This document shows, in pieces, positions 35,077 to 43,008 of a DNA stretch of 60,968 bases. The stretch comes from Bacteroidales bacterium (GTDB lineage: Bacteria; Bacteroidota; Bacteroidia; Bacteroidales; UBA932), in assembly GCA_017553405.1 (NCBI GenBank), contig JAFZME010000086.1, positions 1 through 60,968 on the forward strand, written 5' to 3'. The first letter of the stretch is position 1. Every line of letters begins with the position of its first letter. The notes below the pieces were generated by a model. That model saw nothing but the letters and a program-made list of their open reading frames with translations, made no database searches and was not told the DNA's origin. Position numbers and translations under genes: made by a program.

Positions 35077-35787
35077 TTATTTATGAACAACTGTGCCTAT
35101 TGCCTTTCCTTCCAGGAGGCGGGTGAGGTTGCCGGGGACGGTCATATTGAAGACCACGATGGGGATGTTGCCCTGCTCGCAGAGGGCGAAGGCGGTGCGG
35201 TCCATAACCTTGAGGTTGTCGGCGAGGGCCTTGTCGAAGGTCAGCTCCTCATAGCGGACGGCGGAAGGGTCCTTCTCGGGGTCCGCGGTGTAGACGCCGT
35301 CGACGCGCGTGCCCTTGAGGAGGGCGTCGGCGCCGATCTCGAGGGCGCGGAGAGCCGCACCGGAGTCGGTCGTGAAGAACGGGTGGCCCGTGCCGCCGGC
35401 GAGGATGGCGACGCCGCCTTTTTCGAGGAGGCGGACGACTTTATCCCTCATATAATAAGGAGCTACGGGCTCCATCGGAGTCGAAGTGAATACTTCGGCC
35501 GGGACGCCTTCTGCCTTAAGGAACATCTTGAGGGCTAGGGCGTTGATCACGGTCGCGAGCATCCCCATACGGTCGCCGTCGACGCGGTCGAAGCCTTTGT
35601 CGACGCCCTGGAGGCCGCGGAAAATGTTGCCTCCGCCGTTGACGAGGCCGATCTGGAGGCCGGCTTTGGCTGCGTCGGCGATTTCCTTCGCGACGGCCGC
35701 GAGACTGGCGGTGTCGAGGCCCTTGCCGGCGCTGCCGCCGAGGCTTTCGCCGCTTATCTTAAGTAATACTCTTTTGTAGGCTGCCAT
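35077..35787 (-). CDS. pyrH: UMP kinase
   Basis: Hexameric bacterial uridylate kinase of the amino-acid-kinase fold. I start at MAAYKRVLLKISGESLGG since the phosphate-binding KISGES follows at once and the promoter lies 24 nt upstream. A longer frame would run through the promoter. Other motifs are GLVNGGGNIFRG, DRMGMLATVINALAL, GTGHPFFTTDSGAALRA and the C-terminal PIVVFNMTVPGNL. The 236 residues match the usual length. Confidence 0.96.
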   Translation of the reverse strand: MAAYKRVLLKISGESLGGSAGKGLDTASLAAVAKEIADAAKAGLQIGLVNGGGNIFRGLQGVDKGFDRVDGDRMGMLATVINALALKMFLKAEGVPAEVFTSTPMEPVAPYYMRDKVVRLLEKGGVAILAGGTGHPFFTTDSGAALRALEIGADALLKGTRVDGVYTADPEKDPSAVRYEELTFDKALADNLKVMDRTAFALCEQGNIPIVVFNMTVPGNLTRLLEGKAIGTVVHK

Positions 35788-35810
35788 AACTTTGTGTGAC
35801 AAATTTCGCT

Positions 35811-35842
35811 CAAAAATAAGAAACTTACGGGTCAAATTCAAA
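35811..35842 (-). promoter_or_regulatory. Promoter of pyrH-frr
   Basis: Minus strand reads TTTG, exactly 20 nt, TATTTTTG: full match to the Bacteroidota consensus, 24 nt before the pyrH ATG. Confidence 0.75.
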
Positions 35843-35851
35843 ACATCTTCT

Positions 35852-35859
35852 TATATTTG
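35852..35859 (+). promoter_or_regulatory. -7 promoter box of sdhC (TATATTTG)
   Basis: Perfect TAnnTTTG 20 nt before the sdhC ATG. No clear -33 box at the expected distance. It is divergent from the pyrH promoter and starts 10 nt from it. Confidence 0.55.
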
Positions 35860-35878
35860 TAGGTCAAAAAGGTATTTA

Positions 35879-36625
35879 ATGGCACGATTTCTAACATCAT
35901 CCATCGGGAAGAAATTCATCCAGAGCGTCAGCGGCGCTTTCCTTATTATCTTCCTCCTTCTCCACGCGACTATCAATTTCTTCTCCGTCCTTGACTCCTT
36001 CACGGGCAAGTTCGGAGTGGCGGCGGCCGACGACAGACTCTTCTCCGCGGGCGACGGCCTTTTCAAACTGGGCTGCGACTTTATGTCCACCCCCGTCATC
36101 ACGATAATGGTCCCGATTCTCGCACTGGGATTCGTCATCCATATTTTCTACGGGGGCTACCTGACCTGGTCCAACCTCAAGGCCCGCGGCGGCGTCAAGC
36201 GCTATGAAGTGGCCTCCAAGGCGGTGACCGATTCCTGGAGCTCGAAGAATATGCTCGTCCTCGGCATCGTCGTTCTCGGTGTCCTGGCTTTCCACCTGAC
36301 TCATTTCTGGGCCGATATGCAGCTCAAGGAGTTTATGGGAGCCGAAGCGGAGAACAACCCGTATCTCCTCCTCGCCTTCACCTTCAAGCACTGGTGGGTC
36401 CTCGCAATCTACATCCTCTGGTTCGTCGCCCTCTGGTTCCACCTTTGCCACGGCTTCTGGAGTATGTTCCAGACCGTCGGCTGGAACAACAAGCTCTGGC
36501 TGGCGCGCCTTCGCGTCATCGGCATCATCGTCGCGAGCATTATTGTCCTGATGTTTGTCGCCGTTGCAGTCAACTCCTTCGTCGAAGCCAACTGGCTCCA
36601 CCCCGAGCTTTTCGCCGCGATCTGA
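35879..36625 (+). CDS. sdhC: Succinate dehydrogenase/fumarate reductase cytochrome b subunit
   Basis: Membrane anchor of complex II (b558 family), 248 residues, start MARFLTSSIGKKFIQSVSG. It has five hydrophobic segments with heme-ligand-candidate His in LLLHATINFF, GFVIHIFYGG, AFHLTHFW and WFHLCHGFWSM. Normally the flavoprotein and iron-sulphur genes (sdhA, sdhB) follow directly in Bacteroidota. Here a strong terminator starts 21 nt after the stop and no sdhA or sdhB is in the window. The subunit must work with partners encoded elsewhere or has been separated by rearrangement. Confidence 0.9.
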   Translation: MARFLTSSIGKKFIQSVSGAFLIIFLLLHATINFFSVLDSFTGKFGVAAADDRLFSAGDGLFKLGCDFMSTPVITIMVPILALGFVIHIFYGGYLTWSNLKARGGVKRYEVASKAVTDSWSSKNMLVLGIVVLGVLAFHLTHFWADMQLKEFMGAEAENNPYLLLAFTFKHWWVLAIYILWFVALWFHLCHGFWSMFQTVGWNNKLWLARLRVIGIIVASIIVLMFVAVAVNSFVEANWLHPELFAAI

Positions 36626-36646
36626 TTTCAAGAAAACTGAAATATC

Positions 36647-36680
36647 GAGGCGTACTTCTTCACAGTGCGCCTCTTTTTTT
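36647..36680 (+). terminator. Rho-independent terminator after sdhC
   Basis: Nine-pair stem GAGGCGTAC / GTGCGCCTC (one T-G pair) with a 9-nt loop, followed directly by a run of seven T. It isolates sdhC from the genes downstream. Confidence 0.85.
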
Positions 36681-36698
36681 ACTTAAAACTTCAATCTG

Positions 36699-38063
36699 AT
36701 GAGACAAAAGAAATTCCTGCTCCCTGAGAGCGAAATCCCCACTGCGTGGTTCAATATACAGGCGGTGATGCCCAACAAGCCGCTTCCGATCCTCAACCCG
36801 GCGACCCGCGAGCCGCTGAAGGCCGAGGACCTGTATCCTATATTCTGCGAGGAATGCGCCAACCAGGAGCTCAACACGACCGACGAGTGGATTCCCATCC
36901 CCGAGGCGGTGCGCGAGCAGTACACCTACTATCGCTCGACGCCACTCGTGAGGGCGTATGAACTCGAAGCCGCCCTTGGCACGCCGGCCCATATCTATTT
37001 TAAGAACGAGAGTGTCTCGCCGGCCGGTTCGCACAAGCTCAACTCGGCTCTTGCGCAGGCCTACTACGCCAAGAAGCAGGGGATTACCAATATAACGACG
37101 GAGACCGGTGCCGGCCAGTGGGGCGGCGCGCTGTCGTATGCCGCGAAGAAGTTCGGGCTCGAGTGTGCGGTCTATATGGTGAAGATCAGCTACAACCAGA
37201 AGCCCTACCGCCGCTCGATTATGCAGACTTTCGGCGCCGCCATCACCCCGTCGCCTTCGATGTCCACGCGCGCCGGCAAGGACATCATCACCGCGAACCC
37301 CAATGACAACGGTTCCCTCGGCTGCGCCATTTCGGAGGCCATCGAGCTCGCCGTCACGACGCCCAACTGCCGCTACACCCTCGGCTCCGTCCTCAACCAC
37401 GTCTGCCTCCACCAGACGGTTATAGGCCTCGAGGCCGAGAAGCAGATGGCCCTCGCCGGGGAGTACCCCGACATCGTCATCGCCTGCTTCGGCGGCGGCT
37501 CCAACTTCAGCGGCATCGCCTATCCGTTTATGAGGCATAACATCGCCGGCGAGAAGAAAACCCGCTTCATCGCCGCCGAGCCTGCGGCCTGCCCGAAGCT
37601 CACCAGAGGCAAGTTCGAGTACGACTTCGGCGACGAGGCCGGCCTCACCCCGCTCCTTCCGATGTACACCCTCGGCCACGGCTTCAAGCCCGCCAACATC
37701 CACGCCGGCGGCCTCCGCTACCACGGCGCAGGCGTCATTATGTCGCAGCTGATGAAGGACGGCTTTATGGAGGCCGTCGACATCCAGCAGAACGAGTCGT
37801 TCAAGGCCGGCGTACTCTTCGCGCAGACCGAGGGCATCATTCCCGCCCCGGAGTCCTGCCACGCCATCGCCGCGACAGTCCGCGAGGCTCTCAAGTGCAA
37901 GGAGACGGGCGAGGCCAAGACTATCCTCTTCAACCTCTCCGGCCACGGCTTCGTCGATATGTCCGCCTACGATCAGTACCTCGAGGGCAACCTCCAGGAT
38001 TTCACCGTCTCCGACGAGGACATCGCCCGCTTCATCGCCTCCGCCGACGCTCTTAACAAATAA
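36699..38063 (+). CDS. trpB: TrpB2-type tryptophan synthase beta chain homologue
   Basis: PLP enzyme that makes tryptophan from indole and serine. The 454 residues and the motifs IYFKNESVSPAGSHKLNSAL (PLP Lys113), ETGAGQWGG and CFGGGSNFSG identify the long TrpB2 subfamily, which lacks the alpha-subunit contact residues and is often encoded away from trpA. This fits here: no trpA is adjacent. The substrate-binding GAGQWG is intact. Pathway neighbours pheA and aminotransferase follow, so it opens an aromatic amino acid run. Starts 18 nt after the terminator with no recognisable promoter. Confidence 0.88.
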   Translation: MRQKKFLLPESEIPTAWFNIQAVMPNKPLPILNPATREPLKAEDLYPIFCEECANQELNTTDEWIPIPEAVREQYTYYRSTPLVRAYELEAALGTPAHIYFKNESVSPAGSHKLNSALAQAYYAKKQGITNITTETGAGQWGGALSYAAKKFGLECAVYMVKISYNQKPYRRSIMQTFGAAITPSPSMSTRAGKDIITANPNDNGSLGCAISEAIELAVTTPNCRYTLGSVLNHVCLHQTVIGLEAEKQMALAGEYPDIVIACFGGGSNFSGIAYPFMRHNIAGEKKTRFIAAEPAACPKLTRGKFEYDFGDEAGLTPLLPMYTLGHGFKPANIHAGGLRYHGAGVIMSQLMKDGFMEAVDIQQNESFKAGVLFAQTEGIIPAPESCHAIAATVREALKCKETGEAKTILFNLSGHGFVDMSAYDQYLEGNLQDFTVSDEDIARFIASADALNK

Positions 38064-38075
38064 CGTTTTGATCGA

Positions 38076-38909
38076 ATGAAAAGACTGGCGATACAGGGTT
38101 ACAGGGGCTGCTTCCACGAGGAGGCGGCGAGGCTGTTCTATGCGGCGCGAGGTGAGGAGGAGCCGGAGATAGTGGAGTGCGACACCTTCGAGGACCTGTA
38201 TCGTGCGATGGAGGCCGGGAGGGCGGATGCTATGGTGATGGCCATAGAAAACACCGTTTCAGGCGGTCTCATACGCAACTTCGAGCTGCTGAGGAGCCAC
38301 GAGGCGAAGATCAAGGGCGAGGTCTATCTCCGCATAGAACAGAACCTTATGGCCCTGCCGGGGCAGAAGCTGGAGGACATCCGTGAGGTCCGGACTCACT
38401 ATATGGCCATCAACCAGACCCGCGACTTCTTCGAGAAGGGGTGCCCGTGGATCAAGGTGGTGGAGTCGGAGGACACGGCGAAAAGCGCCGCCGAGGTGGC
38501 CCGTGAGGGGCTGAAGGGTATCGGCGCAGTGGCGTCGGCTTTGGCCGCCCAGCTTTACGGGCTGGAGATCCTGCGGCCTGGGATAGAGACCTATAAGGAG
38601 AATTTCACCAGGTTCGTGATCCTCGATCCGGCTCTGGAGATCGAGCCCTCCGGAATAGATAAAGCCTCGATCTGCTTCACACTGGCTCACGAAGTGGGCT
38701 CCCTGTCGGCAATCCTTACCATCCTTTCATTCTATGGGATGAACCTCACGAGGATCCAGTCGCTCCCGATTCCCGGCAAGCAGTGGCAGTATTTCTTCTA
38801 TGTGGACATAAAGTTTGGCAGCTACGACCGCTATTCCCAGGCTCTATCCGCAATTATGCCCCTGGTGGAAGGCCTCAAGATACTTGGAGAATATAAATCT
38901 GCAATTTAA
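38076..38909 (+). CDS. pheA: Prephenate dehydratase
   Basis: Converts prephenate to phenylpyruvate in phenylalanine synthesis. In 277 residues the catalytic domain shows IQGYRGCFHEEAA, AIENTVSGG and the conserved NFTRF motif, and the C-terminal ACT domain has AHEVGSLSAILTILSFYGMN and NLTRIQSLPIPG (the ESRP-type loop for phenylalanine inhibition). No fused chorismate mutase: that activity is on the DAHP synthase fusion 3 kb away. It follows trpB by 12 nt. Confidence 0.93.
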   Translation: MKRLAIQGYRGCFHEEAARLFYAARGEEEPEIVECDTFEDLYRAMEAGRADAMVMAIENTVSGGLIRNFELLRSHEAKIKGEVYLRIEQNLMALPGQKLEDIREVRTHYMAINQTRDFFEKGCPWIKVVESEDTAKSAAEVAREGLKGIGAVASALAAQLYGLEILRPGIETYKENFTRFVILDPALEIEPSGIDKASICFTLAHEVGSLSAILTILSFYGMNLTRIQSLPIPGKQWQYFFYVDIKFGSYDRYSQALSAIMPLVEGLKILGEYKSAI

Positions 38910-38922
38910 AACAGTTGTATAT

Positions 38923-39558
38923 ATGAAGAGATTTATTGTTATTGCAATGGCGGTTATTCTTGCCGCTCCGGGTTGGGCGCAGGACGCCGGGTGGAACCAG
39001 TTTCTCGGTGTCAGCGGTGTCGCGGGCGCTCCTTTCTGCTGGGTCAACAGAGAAGTTACCAATAGCCTGGGTGATAAGAGCGACGTGACGATGCATAATT
39101 ACGGTATGTCATTCGGCGTAGGCCTTGACTGGGCCCATCCCGTGTCCGACAAGTTCGCCGTCGGTATGTATTTCGCGCTTGGAATAGGACCGAACTGGTA
39201 TTGGGACCACCTTAAGACTCCCGGCAGTGATTCAGGGATGGGTATTGCTGTCAATTTCAGGGCCGGTCTTCTGATGCTGGCCGGGGATGTCAACAAGAAT
39301 CCTTTTATTATCGGCATAGCGCCGATGACCGGTTTGGTCGTGGATTCAAGCACTGCAGGCTTTAGTTTTATTGGCTCGCCCATGGAAGTGCGTTTCGGCC
39401 GGTTGTTGAACAAGAACCTCTATATAACTGGCAATGTGACCGTCGGCGCCGCGACTATGGTGGATCCTTCCTATAATTATAAACTGGGTCTCTTCTTCGA
39501 GCCGAGCGTCTCAATCGGCTACAACTTCGGCCCCAGGCTGAAGAAGATCTGTAAGTAA
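38923..39558 (+). CDS. Hypothetical outer-membrane beta-barrel protein
   Basis: Probably exported: signal peptide MKRFIVIAMAVILAAPGWA with cleavage before QDAG. The 192 mature residues alternate hydrophobic and polar residues with many Gly and aromatic residues (GMSFGVGLDWAHP, GMYFALGIGPNWYW, LYITGNVTVGAATM) and end in a strand-like PSVSIGYNFG, all typical of a small barrel. The true C-terminal residue is Lys, not aromatic. It sits between pheA and the aminotransferase, gaps 13 and 9 nt, which is odd for a pathway operon. It is visibly less GC-rich than its neighbours. No functional guess. Confidence 0.75.
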   Translation: MKRFIVIAMAVILAAPGWAQDAGWNQFLGVSGVAGAPFCWVNREVTNSLGDKSDVTMHNYGMSFGVGLDWAHPVSDKFAVGMYFALGIGPNWYWDHLKTPGSDSGMGIAVNFRAGLLMLAGDVNKNPFIIGIAPMTGLVVDSSTAGFSFIGSPMEVRFGRLLNKNLYITGNVTVGAATMVDPSYNYKLGLFFEPSVSIGYNFGPRLKKICK

Positions 39559-39567
39559 CGGACTTAT

Positions 39568-40779
39568 ATGATAGACATCAAACCCGCACATAGGACTGAG
39601 GGGGTAAGGGAATATTATTTCTCGATAAAGAATAAGGAGATGGCCCGGCTCAATGCGGAGAGGGAAAGCCGCGGGGAGGACCGGATCATCAATCTCGGCA
39701 TAGGGTCGCCCAACGGGATGCCGCCGCTGCCGGCGATCGAGAAGCTGGTCGCGACGGCGCCGCTGCCCGGGCAGCACGCCTACCAGAACTACACGGGCAA
39801 TCCGGAGCTCCGGGCGGCCTTCGCGGCCTGGTACAAGCGCTACTACGGAGTAATGCTGGACCCGGCGGTGGAGATCCAGCCGCTCGTGGGGTCGAAGGAG
39901 GGAATACTCCTGACCAGCCTCGCATTCCTCAACGCCGGCGACCGCGTGCTGGTGCCGGATCCGGGCTACCCGACGTATTCGTCGGCCTCGCGCCTGGTGG
40001 AGGCGGAGATCGTGACCTACGACCTCACCGAGGAGAACGGCTGGCTGCCGGATTTCGAGGCGCTGGAGGCGTCGGATCCCGACAGCATCAAGTTGATGTG
40101 GGTCAACTATCCCAATATGCCGACCGGGGCGAAGCCGACGGTGGAGCTGTATGAGAGGATAGTCGCCTTTGCGATGAAGCATAATATCCTCGTAGTCAAC
40201 GACAATCCATATTCATTCATCCTCAACGACGTCCCGCTTTCTATACTTTCTATCGAGGGTGCGCGCGAGTGCTGCCTTGAGCTCAATTCGCTTTCCAAGG
40301 CCCACAATATGGCAGGCTGGCGAATCGGGATGATAGCCGGCGACTCGTCCCTCATTGCGGAGGTCCTGAAGGTCAAGAGCCAGATGGATTCGGGGATGTT
40401 CAAGCCGCTGCAGATGGCCGCGGTGGAGGCACTTTCGGCCGGGCCGGAGTGGTTCGAGGCCCTCAATGCGGAATATCGCCGCAGGAGGGCGGCGGCCGAA
40501 GCCGTGTTCGACCGGCTTGGCGTGCGCTACGACAAAGGCAGCGCCGGACTTTTCGTCTGGGGGCGCATATCGGAGGATAATCCTCTGATACAAGGCTATG
40601 CCACGGAGAAGTCCCTCGGAGAGCGCCTCTCGGACAGGCTTCTCTACGATGCGGGCGTATTTATGGCCCCCGGCATCGTCTTCGGACGCAACGGCCGCGA
40701 CTATATCCGCACGTCCCTCTGCGCCGATGTCCCGACGCTGGAAAAAGCCCTCGAAAAAATTGAGGCACTCTGCCGATAA
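39568..40779 (+). CDS. Class I/II pyridoxal-phosphate aminotransferase
   Basis: Probable aspartate or aromatic aminotransferase of fold type I, 403 residues. PLP Lys244 is in NSLSKAHNMAGWR, the phosphate-cup region in VGSKEGILLT, the substrate Asn/Tyr region in NYPNMPTG and NDNPYSFI, and the carboxylate Arg in YIRTSLC. In Bacteroides, as I recall, a similar enzyme sits between prephenate dehydratase and the DAHP synthase fusion, supporting the final transamination of phenylpyruvate and hydroxyphenylpyruvate. Substrate not provable from sequence. Confidence 0.88.
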   Translation: MIDIKPAHRTEGVREYYFSIKNKEMARLNAERESRGEDRIINLGIGSPNGMPPLPAIEKLVATAPLPGQHAYQNYTGNPELRAAFAAWYKRYYGVMLDPAVEIQPLVGSKEGILLTSLAFLNAGDRVLVPDPGYPTYSSASRLVEAEIVTYDLTEENGWLPDFEALEASDPDSIKLMWVNYPNMPTGAKPTVELYERIVAFAMKHNILVVNDNPYSFILNDVPLSILSIEGARECCLELNSLSKAHNMAGWRIGMIAGDSSLIAEVLKVKSQMDSGMFKPLQMAAVEALSAGPEWFEALNAEYRRRRAAAEAVFDRLGVRYDKGSAGLFVWGRISEDNPLIQGYATEKSLGERLSDRLLYDAGVFMAPGIVFGRNGRDYIRTSLCADVPTLEKALEKIEALCR

Positions 40780-40785
40780 TTTTCG

Positions 40786-40793
40786 TATCTTCG
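40786..40793 (+). promoter_or_regulatory. Possible -7 box of lpxK (TATCTTCG)
   Basis: One mismatch to TAnnTTTG and only 4 nt before the ATG at 40798. If used, the RNA would begin at or next to the start codon (leaderless). Confidence 0.35.
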
Positions 40794-40797
40794 CACG

Positions 40798-41922
40798 ATG
40801 CTTGACCGGATACTGCTTTTCCCCTACACATTGACGCTTGCCCTCAGGGACAAGCTCTACCGTGACGGCACGCTCGCCTCGTCCACGGCAGGAGTCCCGA
40901 CCATTTCGCTCGGCAACGTCACTGTCGGCGGCACCGGCAAGACTCCCCACACCGAGATGATCCTCCGCCTGCTGCTCGACTCCGACAAGTGGGGTTTCAG
41001 CAACATCGCGGTCCTCTCCAGAGGATATAAACGCAAAACAAAGGGCTTCCGGAAAGTCCTGTGGGACGGCACTGCGGCCCAGTTCGGCGACGAGCCCCTC
41101 CAGATGGCGAAGAAATTCCCCCACGTGACGGTGGCGGTGGATAAGGATCGCGTGGAGGGCTGCCGCTTCCTCGAGCATCCGGAGGAGATGAAGGCCTCGA
41201 AGAAGTGCAAGGAGACGGCCGAGATTCCCCCGGCCGATGTCATCATCCTCGACGACGCTTTCCAGTACCGCAAGCTGCGACCGACGGTCTCGATAGTGCT
41301 CGTGGACTATTCCCGTCCCGTCCATAAAGACAAACTCCTTCCGCTTGGCGGGCTTCGCGACCTTCCGTCCCGTATCGCGGATGCTGACATCGTCATCGTG
41401 ACCAAGTGTCCGTCCTATCTGGACGAATGGGAAAGGGGGAAATGGGCCGGCTATTTCGGGATGTCCGACTACAGCACGGCGACCTGCCGCGCCCGCTCTC
41501 CCCGTGGGAAGGAGCAGACGCTGCTGTTCTCGACCATCGCCTATTCCGAAATGCTGCCGGTCTATGAGGAAGCCGACCCGCGCTTCACTTATGCTCCGCG
41601 TGCCATCCTGTTCTCCGGCATTGCCAAGGACACGCCGTTAAGGGATTATATATCGGATAATTACAAGATAGTCCGCCGTTTTTCCTTCCCGGATCATCAC
41701 CGCTACGGCCCCGGCGATGTGGCTTCGATTACCGGGGCCATCAAGGCCAACCCCACGGCCGTAGTCATAACGACCGAGAAGGACGCTCAGAGGATAGTGG
41801 ATGTGCCGTCAGTCCCCAGGGAGCTGAAGGAGCGGCTTTTCAAGATACCGATTGAGGTGAAGTTCCTCTCCGACCTCGAGAAGGAGGTCTTCGACACCAC
41901 CCTGTTAGGCTTTATCGGATAG
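40798..41922 (+). CDS. lpxK: Tetraacyldisaccharide 4'-kinase
   Basis: Phosphorylates the lipid A precursor at the 4' position, at the inner membrane. The 374 residues begin with the amphipathic MLDRILLFPYTLTLALRDKL, then the P-loop ISLGNVTVGGTGKTPHTE, AVLSRGYKRKTKGF, the catalytic acidic VIILDDAFQYRKL and HHRYGPGD. Its presence confirms a Gram-negative lipid A pathway. It ends the plus-strand run and overlaps the convergent DAHP synthase by 18 nt. Insertion here divides the aromatic cluster. Confidence 0.94.
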   Translation: MLDRILLFPYTLTLALRDKLYRDGTLASSTAGVPTISLGNVTVGGTGKTPHTEMILRLLLDSDKWGFSNIAVLSRGYKRKTKGFRKVLWDGTAAQFGDEPLQMAKKFPHVTVAVDKDRVEGCRFLEHPEEMKASKKCKETAEIPPADVIILDDAFQYRKLRPTVSIVLVDYSRPVHKDKLLPLGGLRDLPSRIADADIVIVTKCPSYLDEWERGKWAGYFGMSDYSTATCRARSPRGKEQTLLFSTIAYSEMLPVYEEADPRFTYAPRAILFSGIAKDTPLRDYISDNYKIVRRFSFPDHHRYGPGDVASITGAIKANPTAVVITTEKDAQRIVDVPSVPRELKERLFKIPIEVKFLSDLEKEVFDTTLLGFIG

Positions 41923-43008
41923 GATTTCGTTCTGCGAACGGACCGACTCCTCGTGGATGGCGTTGAAGACAGTCACGATGAATTCGTCCGAAAGTCCGTA
42001 TTTCCTGCCCTCTTCTTTCATTTTTGCGAGAATCGCGTCCCAGCGTGAGGCCTGGAGGATGGCGACGTTGTGCTCTCTCTTGTAGAGGCCGATGTCGCGG
42101 CTGACCTTCATCCTTGCGGCGAATGAGCCGATGAGGTTTTCATCAATCACGTCTATCTGGGCGCGCAGCTGGTTGAGACCCTCCTTGTAGGAGGCGTCGT
42201 CGGACTGGCTGTCCCTGACCGTAATCTCTTCTTCCAGAAGCTTTTTGAGTTCGGCGGGGGTAAGCTGCTGTTTCGCGTCGGAAAGGGCACAGGACGGGGA
42301 GCAGTGCGACTCTATCATCAGGCCTTCGAGCCCGAGGTCCATAGCCCGTTGGGAGAGTTCGCGGATATATTTCCTGTCACCGGCCATATGGGAGGGGTCG
42401 GCGAAGAACGGCATTTCGGGATATCGCGTCCTGAGTTCAATGGCTATCCTCCAGCCCGGATCGTTGCGGTAGAGGGTGGGCTCGGAGGTGGAGAAGCCTC
42501 GGTGGATGACGCCTAGCTTGGTCACGCCGGCGCGGTTGAGGCGCTCGAGGGCGCCGATCCAGAGGTCGATATCCGGATTGACGGGGTTCTTGACGAGCAC
42601 GGGGATGTCCGTGTCCTGCAGGGCGTCGGCAATCTCCTGCATCAGGAAGGGATTGGCGGTCGTGCGGGCACCGACCCAGAGGAGGTCTACGCCGTATTTG
42701 AGGCATTCATAGACGTGCTTTGCACCGGCCACCTCCGTGCAGGTGTGCATTCCTGTCTCCTCCTTCACTTTCTTGAGGAGCTTGAGGCCGGCGGTGCCGA
42801 GGCCTTCGAAAGAGCCAGGATGAGTCCGTGGCTTCCAGATGCCTGCGCGGAACACGTTGATGCCGAAGGCTCTCAGGCCGCGGGCCGTCTCGAGCATCTG
42901 CTCTTCGGTCTCCGCGCTGCAGGGCCCCGCGATGACGCAGGGGCGCGGGGGCAGGTGGAACAGGCCCCAGTCGTTGACGGGCGTAATATTGAGTTTGCGT
43001 TCTGCCAT
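41905..43008 (-). CDS. Bifunctional DAHP synthase (type I beta)/chorismate mutase
   Basis: First enzyme of the shikimate pathway fused to chorismate mutase, a fusion known from Porphyromonas and Bacteroides. DAHP synthase domain, about residues 1-265: CVIAGPCSAETEEQ, FRAGIWKPRTHPGSFEG, WVGARTTANPF, KNPVNPD and ADPSHMAGDR. AroQ-type chorismate mutase domain follows from about 285 (LRAQIDVIDENLIGSFAARM, then VSRDIGLYKREHNV). The mutase domain is known to serve as the sensor for prephenate feedback. I start at MAERKLNI, whose ATG overlaps the tyrA stop by one base. An upstream extension is Arg/His-rich and out of character. Confidence 0.93.
   Translation of the reverse strand: MAERKLNITPVNDWGLFHLPPRPCVIAGPCSAETEEQMLETARGLRAFGINVFRAGIWKPRTHPGSFEGLGTAGLKLLKKVKEETGMHTCTEVAGAKHVYECLKYGVDLLWVGARTTANPFLMQEIADALQDTDIPVLVKNPVNPDIDLWIGALERLNRAGVTKLGVIHRGFSTSEPTLYRNDPGWRIAIELRTRYPEMPFFADPSHMAGDRKYIRELSQRAMDLGLEGLMIESHCSPSCALSDAKQQLTPAELKKLLEEEITVRDSQSDDASYKEGLNQLRAQIDVIDENLIGSFAARMKVSRDIGLYKREHNVAILQASRWDAILAKMKEEGRKYGLSDEFIVTVFNAIHEESVRSQNEILSDKA

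Noticed and set aside
36626..36698. Riboswitch or T-box leader before trpB
   Set aside because: The only structure is the sdhC terminator; no T-box or specifier signature was seen and the space is too short.
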